From Saccharothrix australiensis (lineage in GTDB: Bacteria; Actinomycetota; Actinomycetes; Mycobacteriales; Pseudonocardiaceae): a stretch of DNA of 64,000 nt. This document shows, piece after piece, positions 17,067 to 25,184 of the stretch. The stretch covers positions 806,001-870,000 of the forward strand of contig NZ_RBXO01000001.1 in NCBI RefSeq assembly GCF_003634935.1, read 5' to 3'. The first letter of the stretch is position 1, and every line of letters begins with the position of its first letter. The position numbers were made by a program, and so were the translations under genes. The notes under the pieces are model-generated. The model had not been told where the DNA came from. It saw only the letters and a program-made list of their open reading frames with translations, and did not search any database.

Positions 17067-17531
17067 ATGCGGAAGTTGGTGTGGGTCATCGGCGCGGCCG
17101 TCGTCGTGCTGGGCGGTGTCGTGCCGGGCGCGGTGGGCGGCGGCGCGCAGCCCGCGCCGGGCGAGTGCGCCAGCGTCTCCAGGCAGGCCGAACTGGCCCG
17201 CTACGAGCCCCTGCCCTGCGCGGCGGAGGAGGCCAACGTGAAGGTCGCCAAGGTGGTGGCGGAGACGGAACCGTGCCCGAGGGGCGGTTCGCCGTACACG
17301 ACCTACACGTCGTCGGCGCGGGTGTGCCTGATCCCGAACTTCGTCGAGGGCGTCTGCTACCGGCACGACCGCCAGTCCGGGATGCGCCGGGTGGATTGCG
17401 CCACCACCGAGTCGCTCAAGGTGCGCAAGGTCGCGCGGGGCGCGGCGGAGTGCGGTGACGACCGGAAGGTCGCCTACCCGGAGCCGCCGGTGACGTTCTG
17501 CCTCGTCTCCCACGCCCCCTGGCTCCGCTGA
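17067..17531 (+). CDS. LppU/SCO3897-type protein 2, secreted
   Basis: 154 residues. A signal peptide or anchor (M-R-K-L-V-W-V-I-G-A-A-V-V-V-L) is followed directly by the Cys-rich domain of the flanking paralogues, with all eight cysteines in the same order (G-E-C, L-P-C, E-P-C, R-V-C, G-V-C, V-D-C, A-E-C, T-F-C). It lacks the long cytoplasmic tail of its neighbours and so is probably released or loosely anchored. ATG 17067 was chosen because the signal peptide begins there. Confidence 0.8.
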   Translation: MRKLVWVIGAAVVVLGGVVPGAVGGGAQPAPGECASVSRQAELARYEPLPCAAEEANVKVAKVVAETEPCPRGGSPYTTYTSSARVCLIPNFVEGVCYRHDRQSGMRRVDCATTESLKVRKVARGAAECGDDRKVAYPEPPVTFCLVSHAPWLR

Positions 17532-17628
17532 CGCCGGTCCCGACTGGTCGCCGGGATGCGTCGAATCGACTGCGCCCGCCCGCTCCGCGGCGGTACGTTC
17601 CGCTCGTCCGACCCGAGAGGAACGCAGC

Positions 17629-18441
17629 GTGACCACGCCTCCCGACCCGTCGCCCCACCACCCCCCGCCCGGTGGCCAACCGCCACCGCAGCCGGGGTGG
17701 GGCCAAGCCTCCCCGCCGCACGGCCACCCGGCCCAGCCCGGACCGCGGCAGGGCCACCCGCCGCCCTACCAGGGGCCGGACCAGGGTTACCCCCAGCAAC
17801 CGGGCTACCCGCCGCAAGCCGGCCAGGGCTACCCGCAGCAGGGCTACCCGCAGGCAGGCCACCCGCCCCCCGCCGGGCCGCCCGGCTTCCCCGGTCCGCA
17901 GCCGGGCTACCCGGCCCCGCCGGCGAAGAAGAGGACACCCGGCGGCGCGAAGGCGCTGATCGGCGTCGTCGGCCTACTCATCGTGGGCATAGTCGTGGCC
18001 GGGCTGATCGCGGGCGTCGGCAGCCCGGGGCGCGCGGCGGTCGGCGACTGCATCAAGGTGAAGTCGGCGAGCAGCACCAACGCGGACGTGGAGACGGTCG
18101 ACTGCGCGTCGCCCGACGCGGCGTTCAAGGTGGCCGCCAACCTCGGCAGCAGCACCGACGCGTGCCCCTCCGGCGACTACTCCGAGTACCGGGACCGGGG
18201 TGGCCGGCGCAGCAACGGCTTCAAGCTCTGCCTCGTGTTCAACGCGAAGGAGGGCGACTGCTTCAAGCAGGAGGGCACGATTGTCGCGGGCAAAACCACC
18301 AAGGTGACCTGCGATTCGTCGGCCACCCACAAGGTGACCAAGGTGGTGGGGACCCAGGACGAGAACGCGTGCGCGGCAGGCGAGACCGTGTTCGTTTACT
18401 CACAGCCCGCCACCACCATCTGCATGGTCAAGACCGAATGA
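17629..18441 (+). CDS. LppU/SCO3897-type protein 3: Pro/Gly/Gln-rich N-terminus, one TM, Cys-rich domain
   Basis: 270 residues from a GTG with GAGAGGAACGCA upstream. About 100 residues of Pro-Gly-Tyr-Gln repeats (G-Y-P-Q-Q, G-Y-P-P-Q) come first, then a membrane helix (A-L-I-G-V-V-G-L-L-I-V-G-I-V-V-A-G-L) and the eight-cysteine domain beginning V-G-D-C. It is the third tandem paralogue. Pro/Gly/Gln-rich cytoplasmic tails of this sort are common in actinobacterial membrane proteins. A perfect 15-bp terminator hairpin follows the stop. Confidence 0.82.
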   Translation: MTTPPDPSPHHPPPGGQPPPQPGWGQASPPHGHPAQPGPRQGHPPPYQGPDQGYPQQPGYPPQAGQGYPQQGYPQAGHPPPAGPPGFPGPQPGYPAPPAKKRTPGGAKALIGVVGLLIVGIVVAGLIAGVGSPGRAAVGDCIKVKSASSTNADVETVDCASPDAAFKVAANLGSSTDACPSGDYSEYRDRGGRRSNGFKLCLVFNAKEGDCFKQEGTIVAGKTTKVTCDSSATHKVTKVVGTQDENACAAGETVFVYSQPATTICMVKTE

Positions 18442-18447
18442 CAAAAC

Positions 18448-18480
18448 AGGGGTCTTCCGCGGCCACCGCGGAAGACCCCT
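18448..18480. terminator. Bidirectional terminator
   Basis: A perfect 15-bp stem (18448-18462 with 18466-18480) with a 3-base loop lies between two convergent genes. It is preceded by an A-rich ACAAAAC on the left, which reads as a U-rich run for the leftward transcript. Confidence 0.9.
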
Positions 18481-18539
18481 GGAAACAATCACCGCCGGCG
18501 ACGAACCGGTCGCGCACCGTTCGTTCCGGGCGCGCCCCG

Positions 18540-19517
18540 CTAGTTCGTCGTGCCGGGCGGGAGCAGCGCCTGGACGTCCAATCGACCCGGCAGCACGTCC
18601 TCGGTGTCCATCATGTCCGCGACCCGCTGGAGCCGGACCTGGTTGAGCGACAGCGGGAACGTGCCCACCGACACCAGCGCGGCGGTCTGCTGGTCCACGT
18701 CGACGTAGCCGGTCAGCGCGTCCTGGACGGACAGCTTGTCGTTCGTCGCGGCCTGCTGCGCGTCCCGCAGGACGTCCCGGAACAGGGCCAGCGCCTTGGG
18801 GTTGGCGTCGGCGAACTTCTTGCTCGACGCGTACCCCGACATGGGGAAGTCCTTGGTCGGGCCGATCGCCGTGTCGGTGACGATGCGGGCGCCGAGGTCC
18901 TTCTGCGCCCTGGTGATGAACGGCTCGGTCATCCACGCCGCGTCGACGTCCTTGGCCTTCATCGCGTCCATCATCTGCTCGAACGGCATCACCCGCAGGC
19001 CGATCCGCTGCTTCTCGACGCCCGCGGTGTCCAGCACGGCCTTGGTGGTCAGCGCGCCGACGTCGGTCTCGCTGTTCACGGCGATGCGCGGCGAGGACAG
19101 CTTGGCCGGCCCGTCGTAGTTGGCGTCGGTCGTGACCAGCGCCATCGTGTTCACGCCCGCCTGGTACGCCTCGCCCTGGAGCTGGAGCTGGGTGCCGTCG
19201 GCGACCGCGCGGAACAGGTTGACGTGGCTCGCCCAGGTGATGTCCAGCGTGGTGTCGAGCTGCTTGATGCCCTCGGCCTCGCTGCTCAGCGTCACGAGCT
19301 GCACGGACAGCCCGGACTTCTCGAACAGCTTCTGGTTGATGGCCAGCTTGAGCGGCGCGACGTCGACCACCGGCAGGACGCCGATGCGGAGCGTGCTGCG
19401 CTCCACATCCGGCCGGTCCGCGTCCTTGGTGCCCGGCAGCAGGCCGCACGCCGTGAGGGTCGCGGCACACGCGAACAACGCTGCCGCACGTCGCAGAACA
19501 CGCGCTGGGGTTGGCAT
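18540..19517 (-). CDS. NMT1/SsuA-type ABC substrate-binding lipoprotein
   Basis: 325 residues. The signal peptide ends in the lipobox L-T-A-C. The mature protein has the NMT1/THI5-like layout (L-R-I-G-V-L-P-V-V-D-V-A-P, A-I-N-Q-K-L-F-E-K-S-G-L, D-I-T-W-A-S-H-V, A-V-N-S, D-A-A-W-M-T-E-P-F). Such proteins bind sulfonates, nitrate, thiamine precursors or similar small molecules. There is no permease or ATPase next to it. ATG 19517 has GAGAGGTGCC as its ribosome site. It is divergent from the conservon. Confidence 0.9.
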   Translation of the reverse strand: MPTPARVLRRAAALFACAATLTACGLLPGTKDADRPDVERSTLRIGVLPVVDVAPLKLAINQKLFEKSGLSVQLVTLSSEAEGIKQLDTTLDITWASHVNLFRAVADGTQLQLQGEAYQAGVNTMALVTTDANYDGPAKLSSPRIAVNSETDVGALTTKAVLDTAGVEKQRIGLRVMPFEQMMDAMKAKDVDAAWMTEPFITRAQKDLGARIVTDTAIGPTKDFPMSGYASSKKFADANPKALALFRDVLRDAQQAATNDKLSVQDALTGYVDVDQQTAALVSVGTFPLSLNQVRLQRVADMMDTEDVLPGRLDVQALLPPGTTN

Positions 19518-19857
19518 GGCACCTCTCGCCGCGTCGACCTCTTGAGCGGGGTCTTTTTGATCAACCTAATTCTCGACCTAGTTGTCGATGCCGGGATGGT
19601 AACCACCCGGAGGTGTGAAACGACAGCCCCGGCCGATACTGTGAGTGCTTCCAGAGGCTTCCCCGCGGCCGGGGTGCGGCACTACGCTCCCGGCCGGGTG
19701 GCACAAGGTCCGAGTGGAGGCGTTGTGTCCCTGCGCGGAGGTGGGGTGCCTAGCCGGCGCTACCACCCCTGTGCTGCAATTCGGCCCGATTTTCCAGTCC
19801 ATGCTTCGGTCCGGGGGAGAGGCCGGGGAACACTGCTGCCGGAAGAGGAAGCCCAGG
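19518..19857. promoter_or_regulatory. Divergent promoter region between the lipoprotein gene and the conservon
   Basis: 340 bases with no credible gene. The part 19550-19610 is unusually AT-rich for this genome and contains TCGAC-N6-GTCGA (a short inverted repeat) and runs of T. It probably holds the promoter of the leftward lipoprotein gene. The conservon promoter must lie further right. I could not assign boxes with confidence. Confidence 0.45.
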
Positions 19858-22800
19858 GTGGCCCGACGAGAGAGAGGTCCCAGCCAGTCAGGGGTGGGGA
19901 ATCCACCGCGCTCCGAGAGCCCCGATTCGGGTGACGGACTGGCTGCGCTGCGTGATGGAACTGTGACCGAGTCAACGGGCGCCGGGCCGACAACCGAGGT
20001 GCGCACCAAGCAGGACGCCGGTACCGCCGCGTGGCGGCTCCGCAACTGGCGCCTGCCCGCGAAGCTGGCCGCCGTGCTGCTGATCCCGGCCGTGGCGGCG
20101 CTCGCCCTCGGCGGGTTGCGCGTGCAGTCCGACCTCGGTGACGCGACCGAGTTCAACCGGCTCGCGAACCAGATCCAGCTGGAGGCCGCGGTCGCGGACC
20201 TCGTGCAGCAACTGCAACGCGAGCGAGACCTGAGCGCGAGCCACGTGGCGTCGGGCAAGACGCTCGACCGCGTCGTGCTCGACCGCCAGCTGCGCCGCGT
20301 CAACGACATGATCGACGCGCTGAACACCAAGATCGGCGAGCTGCGCGGCGACCTCGACGACGACGTCGTCGCCCGGTTCGTCCGCGCGGCCGAGCAGCTC
20401 AAGCGGCTCAACAGCCTCCGCAACGCCGTCCGGGACACCGCGTACCCGTCGGACGCCGTGCTGCGCACCTACTCCGAGTCCGTGGAGAGCCTCCTCGACC
20501 TCGGTGAGCAGGCCATCGCGGGCATCAACCACCCGGAGCTGGTGCGGCTGCACCTGGCCACCAACGCGATCGGCCGCATCAAGGAGCAGGAGTCGCAGAA
20601 GCGCGGCATCCTGCTCGACGTCTTCCAGCGCGGCGGTTTCGGCCCCGGCCAGCAACGCGCGCTGCTCGCCGCGAACGCGGAGCTGGACGCGGCCCGCAAC
20701 GACTTCCGCAAGTCCGCGACGCCCGACCAGGCCAAGATCTACGACGACACCGTCACCGGTCTGATCGTCGACACCGCGAACGACATGCAGGAGTCGGCGC
20801 TGAACCTGGCCGCCGCGAACAAGGGCCTGTCGACGCTGCGGCCGGAGAAGTGGGACATCGCGGCCACGCTGACCGTGAACCTCACGCGCGACGTGGAGAA
20901 CCTGCTGCTGGAGCAGCTCCAGAACCGCACCGACGAGCTGACCGGCCAGGCCCGCACGTCGGCGCTGCGCGACTCGGGCATCGTGCTCGGCGCGCTGCTG
21001 CTGGCGTTCCTGATGGCGGCGATCGTGTCGCGGTCGATCCTCACCCCGCTGCGCACGCTGCGCCGCACCGCCCTGGAGGTCGCGGACCACGGCCTGCCGG
21101 ACGCGGTCAGCCGCATCCTGGTGGACCCGAACCCGCAGGAGGCGGCGAAGACCGCCATCGAACCGGTGCCGATCACCACCAAGGAGGAGGTCGGCCAGGT
21201 CGCGCGGGCCTTCGACGCGGTGCACGGCGAGGCGGTCCGGCTGGCCGCCGAGCAGGCGCTGCTGCGGGACAACGTCAACGCGATGTTCGTCAACCTGTCC
21301 CGCCGGTCGCAGGCGCTGGTCGAGCGCCAGCTGAACCTGATCGACCGGCTGGAGCAGGACGAGCAGGACCCGGACCAGCTGGCCAGCCTGTTCGAGCTGG
21401 ACCACCTGGCGACCCGGATGCGCCGCAACTCGGAGAACCTGCTGGTCCTCTCCGGCACCGACCTGTCCCGCCGGCTCACCCGCCCGGTGCCGGCCGCCGA
21501 GGTGCTCGGCGCGGCGGTGTCCGAGGTCGAGCAGTACGCCCGCGTGCAGGTGGGCCCGACGCCGGAGCTGACCGTCCAGGGCCGCGCGGTCAACGACCTC
21601 GTGCACCTGATCGCGGAGCTGCTGGACAACGCCACGGCGTTCTCCGACCCGGTCACCAAGGTCACCGTGCGCACGGCGCGCACCCGCAAGGGCGAGCTGG
21701 CGATCGAGATCCAGGACCGCGGCGTGGGCATGACCGAGCAGGAGGTCGCCGACGCCAACGAGCGGCTGGCCGAGCCGCCGGACGTGGACGTCGCCGTGTC
21801 GCGCCGCATGGGCCTGTACGTGGTCGCGCGGCTGGCCAAGCGGCACGACATCAAGGTCCGGCTGCGCTCCAACGAGGACATCGAGGGCGGCACCACCGCG
21901 GTCGTCGTCGTGCCCGAGACGCTGGTCGCCTCGTCCGGCGGGGTGGGCGCGCCGGCCGCCGCCGAGTCGGTGTTCGGCACCCCGGCCGGCTACCAGGCGT
22001 CGAGCCAGGCGCCCAACCAGGCGGAGCGCGCGAGCGGCATCGCGGGCGCGTTCACCGGCTCCATGCCGCGCCTGGAGGAGGAGCCGGGCCACGGCAGCTC
22101 GCCGCGCCTGGAGGACGAGCCGGGCTTCCCGGTGAGCTTCGTGCGCAGCGACGGCGAGCCGGACGCGGCGGGGCTGCCGATGTTCGGCGAGGTGCCCGCG
22201 GAGCGCTCCGGCGAGATCTCGCAGCCGTGGCTGCCGGTGGCCGACGAGAGCGCGCGGGACGTCGAGCACGAACCCTCGGGCTCGTTCGGCGAGCCGACGC
22301 TGTTCACCGCCTACGAGGACCGGCACGGCGACGACGACCCGGACCAGCACGGTTTCCAGACGACCCAGTTCGCGCCCGCGATCGAGAGCAGGCTCGCGGG
22401 TGAGCCGTTCGCCGACCCGGCGCCGTTCGCGGAGCCCGCGCCGTTCGCCGACTCCGCGTCGGCCGCGGAGCACGAGCGGGCCGCCGAGCCGGACCCGTTC
22501 GCCGACCCGTTCGCGGCACCGCCGTCGGACGAGCCGGAACCGGTGCGGCGCAACGGCTTCACGCCGCACGTGCCGTCCGCCGCGCGGGCGGCCGACCCCG
22601 ACCTGGACGCGCCGACCGAGCGGCTGCCGATCTACGAGGCGGTCCTGTCCCAGTGGTTCCAGGCCGTGGGCAGCGAGACCTCGGCGGCGTCCGCCCAGGC
22701 GGTGCCACCCGCGCCCGAGGCCCGACCGGAGCCCGCCGCGCGCGAGGAGGCGGTCCTGCCGACCCGCAGGCGCCAGCCCGTGCCACCGGCGGAGGACGGC

Positions 22801-23334
22801 CCGGCGAGCGCGCCGCGCGAGGCGGACGGCGGTTTCACGTCGGCGCCGCACCGCGAGGTCGACGAGGGCCGGCCGGTCACCGAGGGCGGCCTGCCCAAGC
22901 GGCGGCCCGGCTCGCCCGACAACCTGCCCAAGCGCGCTCCGGAGGTGCACCGCGTGACCGAGCCCGAGCCGGTCGCCGAGGCTCGGCCCGGCGCGCACGG
23001 CGACCTGGAACCGCCCGCCGAGCCCGCCTGGCACTCGCCCGCCGACGAAGGTTGGCAGGCGGCCCAGTCGCTGCTCGGCAAGGCGCCCGAGACCACGACA
23101 CAGGCGGGGTTGCCCAAGCGGGTGCCCAAGGCTCAGCTTGTGCCGGGATCCGCCGCTCCCAAGCCGCAGGCGGCGGAGCGGCAACCGCAGCGGCCCCCGC
23201 TGCCACCACGATCGGCTGACGCGATCCGTGGACGCATGTCGAGTCTTCAGCAGGGCGTCCGCCGAGGGCGACACGCTTTGATCGACGCTTACGCTGGTGA
23301 CATGTCGAGCCGGCAAGACGAGGAGCAGGAGTGA
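19858..23334 (+). CDS. cvnA: Conservon sensor histidine kinase-like protein CvnA
   Basis: About 1158 residues. Membrane helix 1 is near residue 65, followed by an extracellular nitrate/nitrite-sensing (NIT)-type helical domain. Membrane helix 2 ([14 protein letters not shown]) leads into a HAMP segment, then [15 protein letters not shown] and [10 protein letters not shown]. The GHKL ATPase domain has the N-box A-E-L-L-D-N-A and D-R-G-V-G-M. A tail of roughly 450 residues is Pro/Ala/Glu-rich with repeated L-P-K-R motifs. GTG 19858 follows a GGAAGAGGAAG ribosome site. It is the sensor of a membrane-associated GTPase signalling complex, as shown for conservons in Streptomyces. Confidence 0.9.
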   Translation: MARRERGPSQSGVGNPPRSESPDSGDGLAALRDGTVTESTGAGPTTEVRTKQDAGTAAWRLRNWRLPAKLAAVLLIPAVAALALGGLRVQSDLGDATEFNRLANQIQLEAAVADLVQQLQRERDLSASHVASGKTLDRVVLDRQLRRVNDMIDALNTKIGELRGDLDDDVVARFVRAAEQLKRLNSLRNAVRDTAYPSDAVLRTYSESVESLLDLGEQAIAGINHPELVRLHLATNAIGRIKEQESQKRGILLDVFQRGGFGPGQQRALLAANAELDAARNDFRKSATPDQAKIYDDTVTGLIVDTANDMQESALNLAAANKGLSTLRPEKWDIAATLTVNLTRDVENLLLEQLQNRTDELTGQARTSALRDSGIVLGALLLAFLMAAIVSRSILTPLRTLRRTALEVADHGLPDAVSRILVDPNPQEAAKTAIEPVPITTKEEVGQVARAFDAVHGEAVRLAAEQALLRDNVNAMFVNLSRRSQALVERQLNLIDRLEQDEQDPDQLASLFELDHLATRMRRNSENLLVLSGTDLSRRLTRPVPAAEVLGAAVSEVEQYARVQVGPTPELTVQGRAVNDLVHLIAELLDNATAFSDPVTKVTVRTARTRKGELAIEIQDRGVGMTEQEVADANERLAEPPDVDVAVSRRMGLYVVARLAKRHDIKVRLRSNEDIEGGTTAVVVVPETLVASSGGVGAPAAAESVFGTPAGYQASSQAPNQAERASGIAGAFTGSMPRLEEEPGHGSSPRLEDEPGFPVSFVRSDGEPDAAGLPMFGEVPAERSGEISQPWLPVADESARDVEHEPSGSFGEPTLFTAYEDRHGDDDPDQHGFQTTQFAPAIESRLAGEPFADPAPFAEPAPFADSASAAEHERAAEPDPFADPFAAPPSDEPEPVRRNGFTPHVPSAARAADPDLDAPTERLPIYEAVLSQWFQAVGSETSAASAQAVPPAPEARPEPAAREEAVLPTRRRQPVPPAEDGPASAPREADGGFTSAPHREVDEGRPVTEGGLPKRRPGSPDNLPKRAPEVHRVTEPEPVAEARPGAHGDLEPPAEPAWHSPADEGWQAAQSLLGKAPETTTQAGLPKRVPKAQLVPGSAAPKPQAAERQPQRPPLPPRSADAIRGRMSSLQQGVRRGRHALIDAYAGDMSSRQDEEQE

Positions 23335-23750
23335 CGACCGCAGCTCAGCCAGGCAGCTTTGGTTGGCTTATCACCGACTTCGTGCGCAGGGTTCCCGGTG
23401 TGGCACATTCCGTGGTCGTGTCGGCGGACGGGCTGTTGCTCGCCGGCTCGCAGGGGCTGCCCCGCGACCGTGCCGAACAGCTCTCCGCGGTGGCGTCCGG
23501 CCTGGTGAGCCTCACGGCCGGCGCCGCGCGGTGCTTCGAGGCGGGCACCGTGAACCAGACCGTGGTCGAGATGGAGCGGGGCTACCTGTTCCTGATGTCG
23601 ATCAGCGACGGGTCGTGCCTCGCGGTGCTCGCGGCCCCGAACTGCGACATCGGCCTCGTCGCGTACGAGATGACCCTCCTGGTCGAGCGCGTCGGCCAGC
23701 AGCTGACCCCGGAGCTGCGCGCGCAGCTCCAGGGCGTGGTCCGGCGGTAG
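23331..23750 (+). CDS. cvnB: Conservon roadblock/LC7 protein CvnB
   Basis: 139 residues forming a single roadblock/LC7 domain ([22 protein letters not shown], then [18 protein letters not shown]). The family acts as a dimeric partner or activator of small GTPases, and here presumably of CvnD. The GTG start overlaps the cvnA stop by 4 bases. Confidence 0.95.
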   Translation: MTTAAQPGSFGWLITDFVRRVPGVAHSVVVSADGLLLAGSQGLPRDRAEQLSAVASGLVSLTAGAARCFEAGTVNQTVVEMERGYLFLMSISDGSCLAVLAAPNCDIGLVAYEMTLLVERVGQQLTPELRAQLQGVVRR

Positions 23751-23781
23751 ATCCTCATGAGATCGTGGGGGTGAGCGGTAA

Positions 23782-24531
23782 ATGGCTGAACGATCTGGCG
23801 CCGGCGGTCGTCGCTTCGGTAGGAACTTCAACTACCAGGAGTGGGCGGTCGGGGGCTTCCGGTTCGCGGAGCCGGATGCCGACCCCTCAGCAGACGAGGA
23901 AGCCGAGGACGCACCCAACTCGTGGGCCGGTCGGGCGGCCGGGCCTCCACGAGTCGAAGGCACAGGGCAGGGGCTAGGCGATATGTCTCAGCGTGAGGTT
24001 GACGACTCGTCGTACGACTACGACGACGTCCCCAACCGGTTCGACATCGACGGGTACGGCAGCGGGCTGTTCGGGGGTCCGGGCGCAGACCTGTTCGGGG
24101 CCCACGGCTTGCCCGACGCCGTGCCGGAGCAGCTCCCGTACACGACCGGTCCGCAGCCGGTCGTCCGGCGGGAGGAGAACCCGGCGGCCGAATCCGGCTC
24201 GCTGGTCCGCCCGTACACCCGGACCGGCGGTCGCACCCGGCCGGACTACGACCTCGCGATCGAGGCGCTGGTGTCCACCAGCGAGCGCGGGCAGGAGCGG
24301 GACGCGGCGGTGCTGCCCGAGCACCGGTCGATCTGCGGGCTGTGCCGCGACACGAGGTCGGTGGCGGAGGTGGCCGCGCACCTGCGGCTGCCGCTGGGCG
24401 TCGTCCGGGTGCTGATCGGCGACATGGCGAGCATGGGTTTGGTTTTGATTCACCAGGGCGGCTTGGTCGTGGGGGACCGGCCTTCCATTGAATTCCTTGA
24501 GAGGGTGCTCAGTGGGCTTCGCAGGCTCTAG
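23782..24531 (+). CDS. cvnC: Conservon DUF742 protein CvnC, with N-terminal extension
   Basis: 249 residues. The last 115 form the DUF742 winged-helix-like domain (S-L-V-R-P-Y-T-R-T-G-G-R-T, E-H-R-S-I-C-G-L-C, V-A-E-V-A-A-H-L-R-L-P-L-G-V-V-R-V-L). The first 130 residues are acidic, Gly/Asp-rich and probably disordered, which is longer than the usual short DUF742 proteins. ATG 23782 was chosen; an internal in-frame ATG at 23983 exists and would remove part of the extension. It overlaps cvnD by 20 bases. Confidence 0.88.
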   Translation: MAERSGAGGRRFGRNFNYQEWAVGGFRFAEPDADPSADEEAEDAPNSWAGRAAGPPRVEGTGQGLGDMSQREVDDSSYDYDDVPNRFDIDGYGSGLFGGPGADLFGAHGLPDAVPEQLPYTTGPQPVVRREENPAAESGSLVRPYTRTGGRTRPDYDLAIEALVSTSERGQERDAAVLPEHRSICGLCRDTRSVAEVAAHLRLPLGVVRVLIGDMASMGLVLIHQGGLVVGDRPSIEFLERVLSGLRRL

Positions 24532-25117
24532 CCCCAGCGCGGACGAAGGCGCACGGAAGCCGACGACCTCCGCCAAGATCGTGGTGGCCGGTGGGTTCGG
24601 CGTGGGCAAGACGACGTTCGTCGGCTCCGTGTCGGAGATCGTGCCGCTGACCACCGAAGCGGTGATGACCGAGGCGAGCGCGGGGGTCGACGACCTCTCC
24701 GCGACGCCGAACAAGGTCACGACCACGGTGGCGATGGACTTCGGCCGGGTCTCGCTCGACCAGGACCTGATCCTGTACCTGTTCGGTACGCCGGGTCAGC
24801 ACCGGTTCTGGTTCATGTGGGACGACCTGGTGCGCGGCGCGATCGGCGCGATCGTGCTGGTGGACACCCGGCGGTTGGCGGACGCGTTCGCGTCCATCGA
24901 CTTCTTCGACGACCGGCAGCTGCCGTACGTCGTGGGCGTGAACTGCTTCGACGGTCTGCTGCACCACCGGATCGAGGACGTCCGCGAGGCGTTGACGATC
25001 GACCAGTCGGTGCCGATCGTCACGTGCGACGCCCGGAACCGCCAGTCGACCAAGCAGACCCTGATCACACTGGTGGAGCACGCGATGCGCCAGTGGATGT
25101 CGGTCCGCGCGGGCTGA
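24512..25117 (+). CDS. cvnD: Conservon small GTPase CvnD
   Basis: A 201-residue Ras-like GTP-binding protein. The P-loop is G-G-F-G-V-G-K-T-T. The switch II region is F-G-T-P-G-Q-H-R-F-W-F-M-W. The position of the guanine-specificity motif (normally N-K-x-D) reads V-G-V-N-C-F-D, so it is non-canonical, as in other conservon GTPases. The GTG start at 24512 lies inside the 3' end of cvnC, with GAGAGG upstream. It is the output component of the complex. No cytochrome P450 (cvnE) follows. Confidence 0.93.
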   Translation: MGFAGSSPSADEGARKPTTSAKIVVAGGFGVGKTTFVGSVSEIVPLTTEAVMTEASAGVDDLSATPNKVTTTVAMDFGRVSLDQDLILYLFGTPGQHRFWFMWDDLVRGAIGAIVLVDTRRLADAFASIDFFDDRQLPYVVGVNCFDGLLHHRIEDVREALTIDQSVPIVTCDARNRQSTKQTLITLVEHAMRQWMSVRAG

Positions 25118-25137
25118 GCGGTCCCACCACGCCGAAG

Positions 25138-25166
25138 AGGGCGGCCACCCACCGGGAGGCCGCCCT
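25138..25166 (+). terminator. Terminator of the conservon operon
   Basis: A 9-bp perfect GC stem (25138-25146 with 25158-25166) around an 11-base loop starts 20 bases after the cvnD stop. It also serves the convergent gene ending at 25185. Confidence 0.8.
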
Positions 25167-25184
25167 TCGAGCCGCGCACCGGGA

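Noticed and set aside
19972-23316. A 1114-codon open frame on the minus strand opposite cvnA
   Set aside because: It is a GC-bias shadow of cvnA. It has His/Arg/Leu-rich composition, no domain and no ribosome site, and cvnA has clear family motifs.
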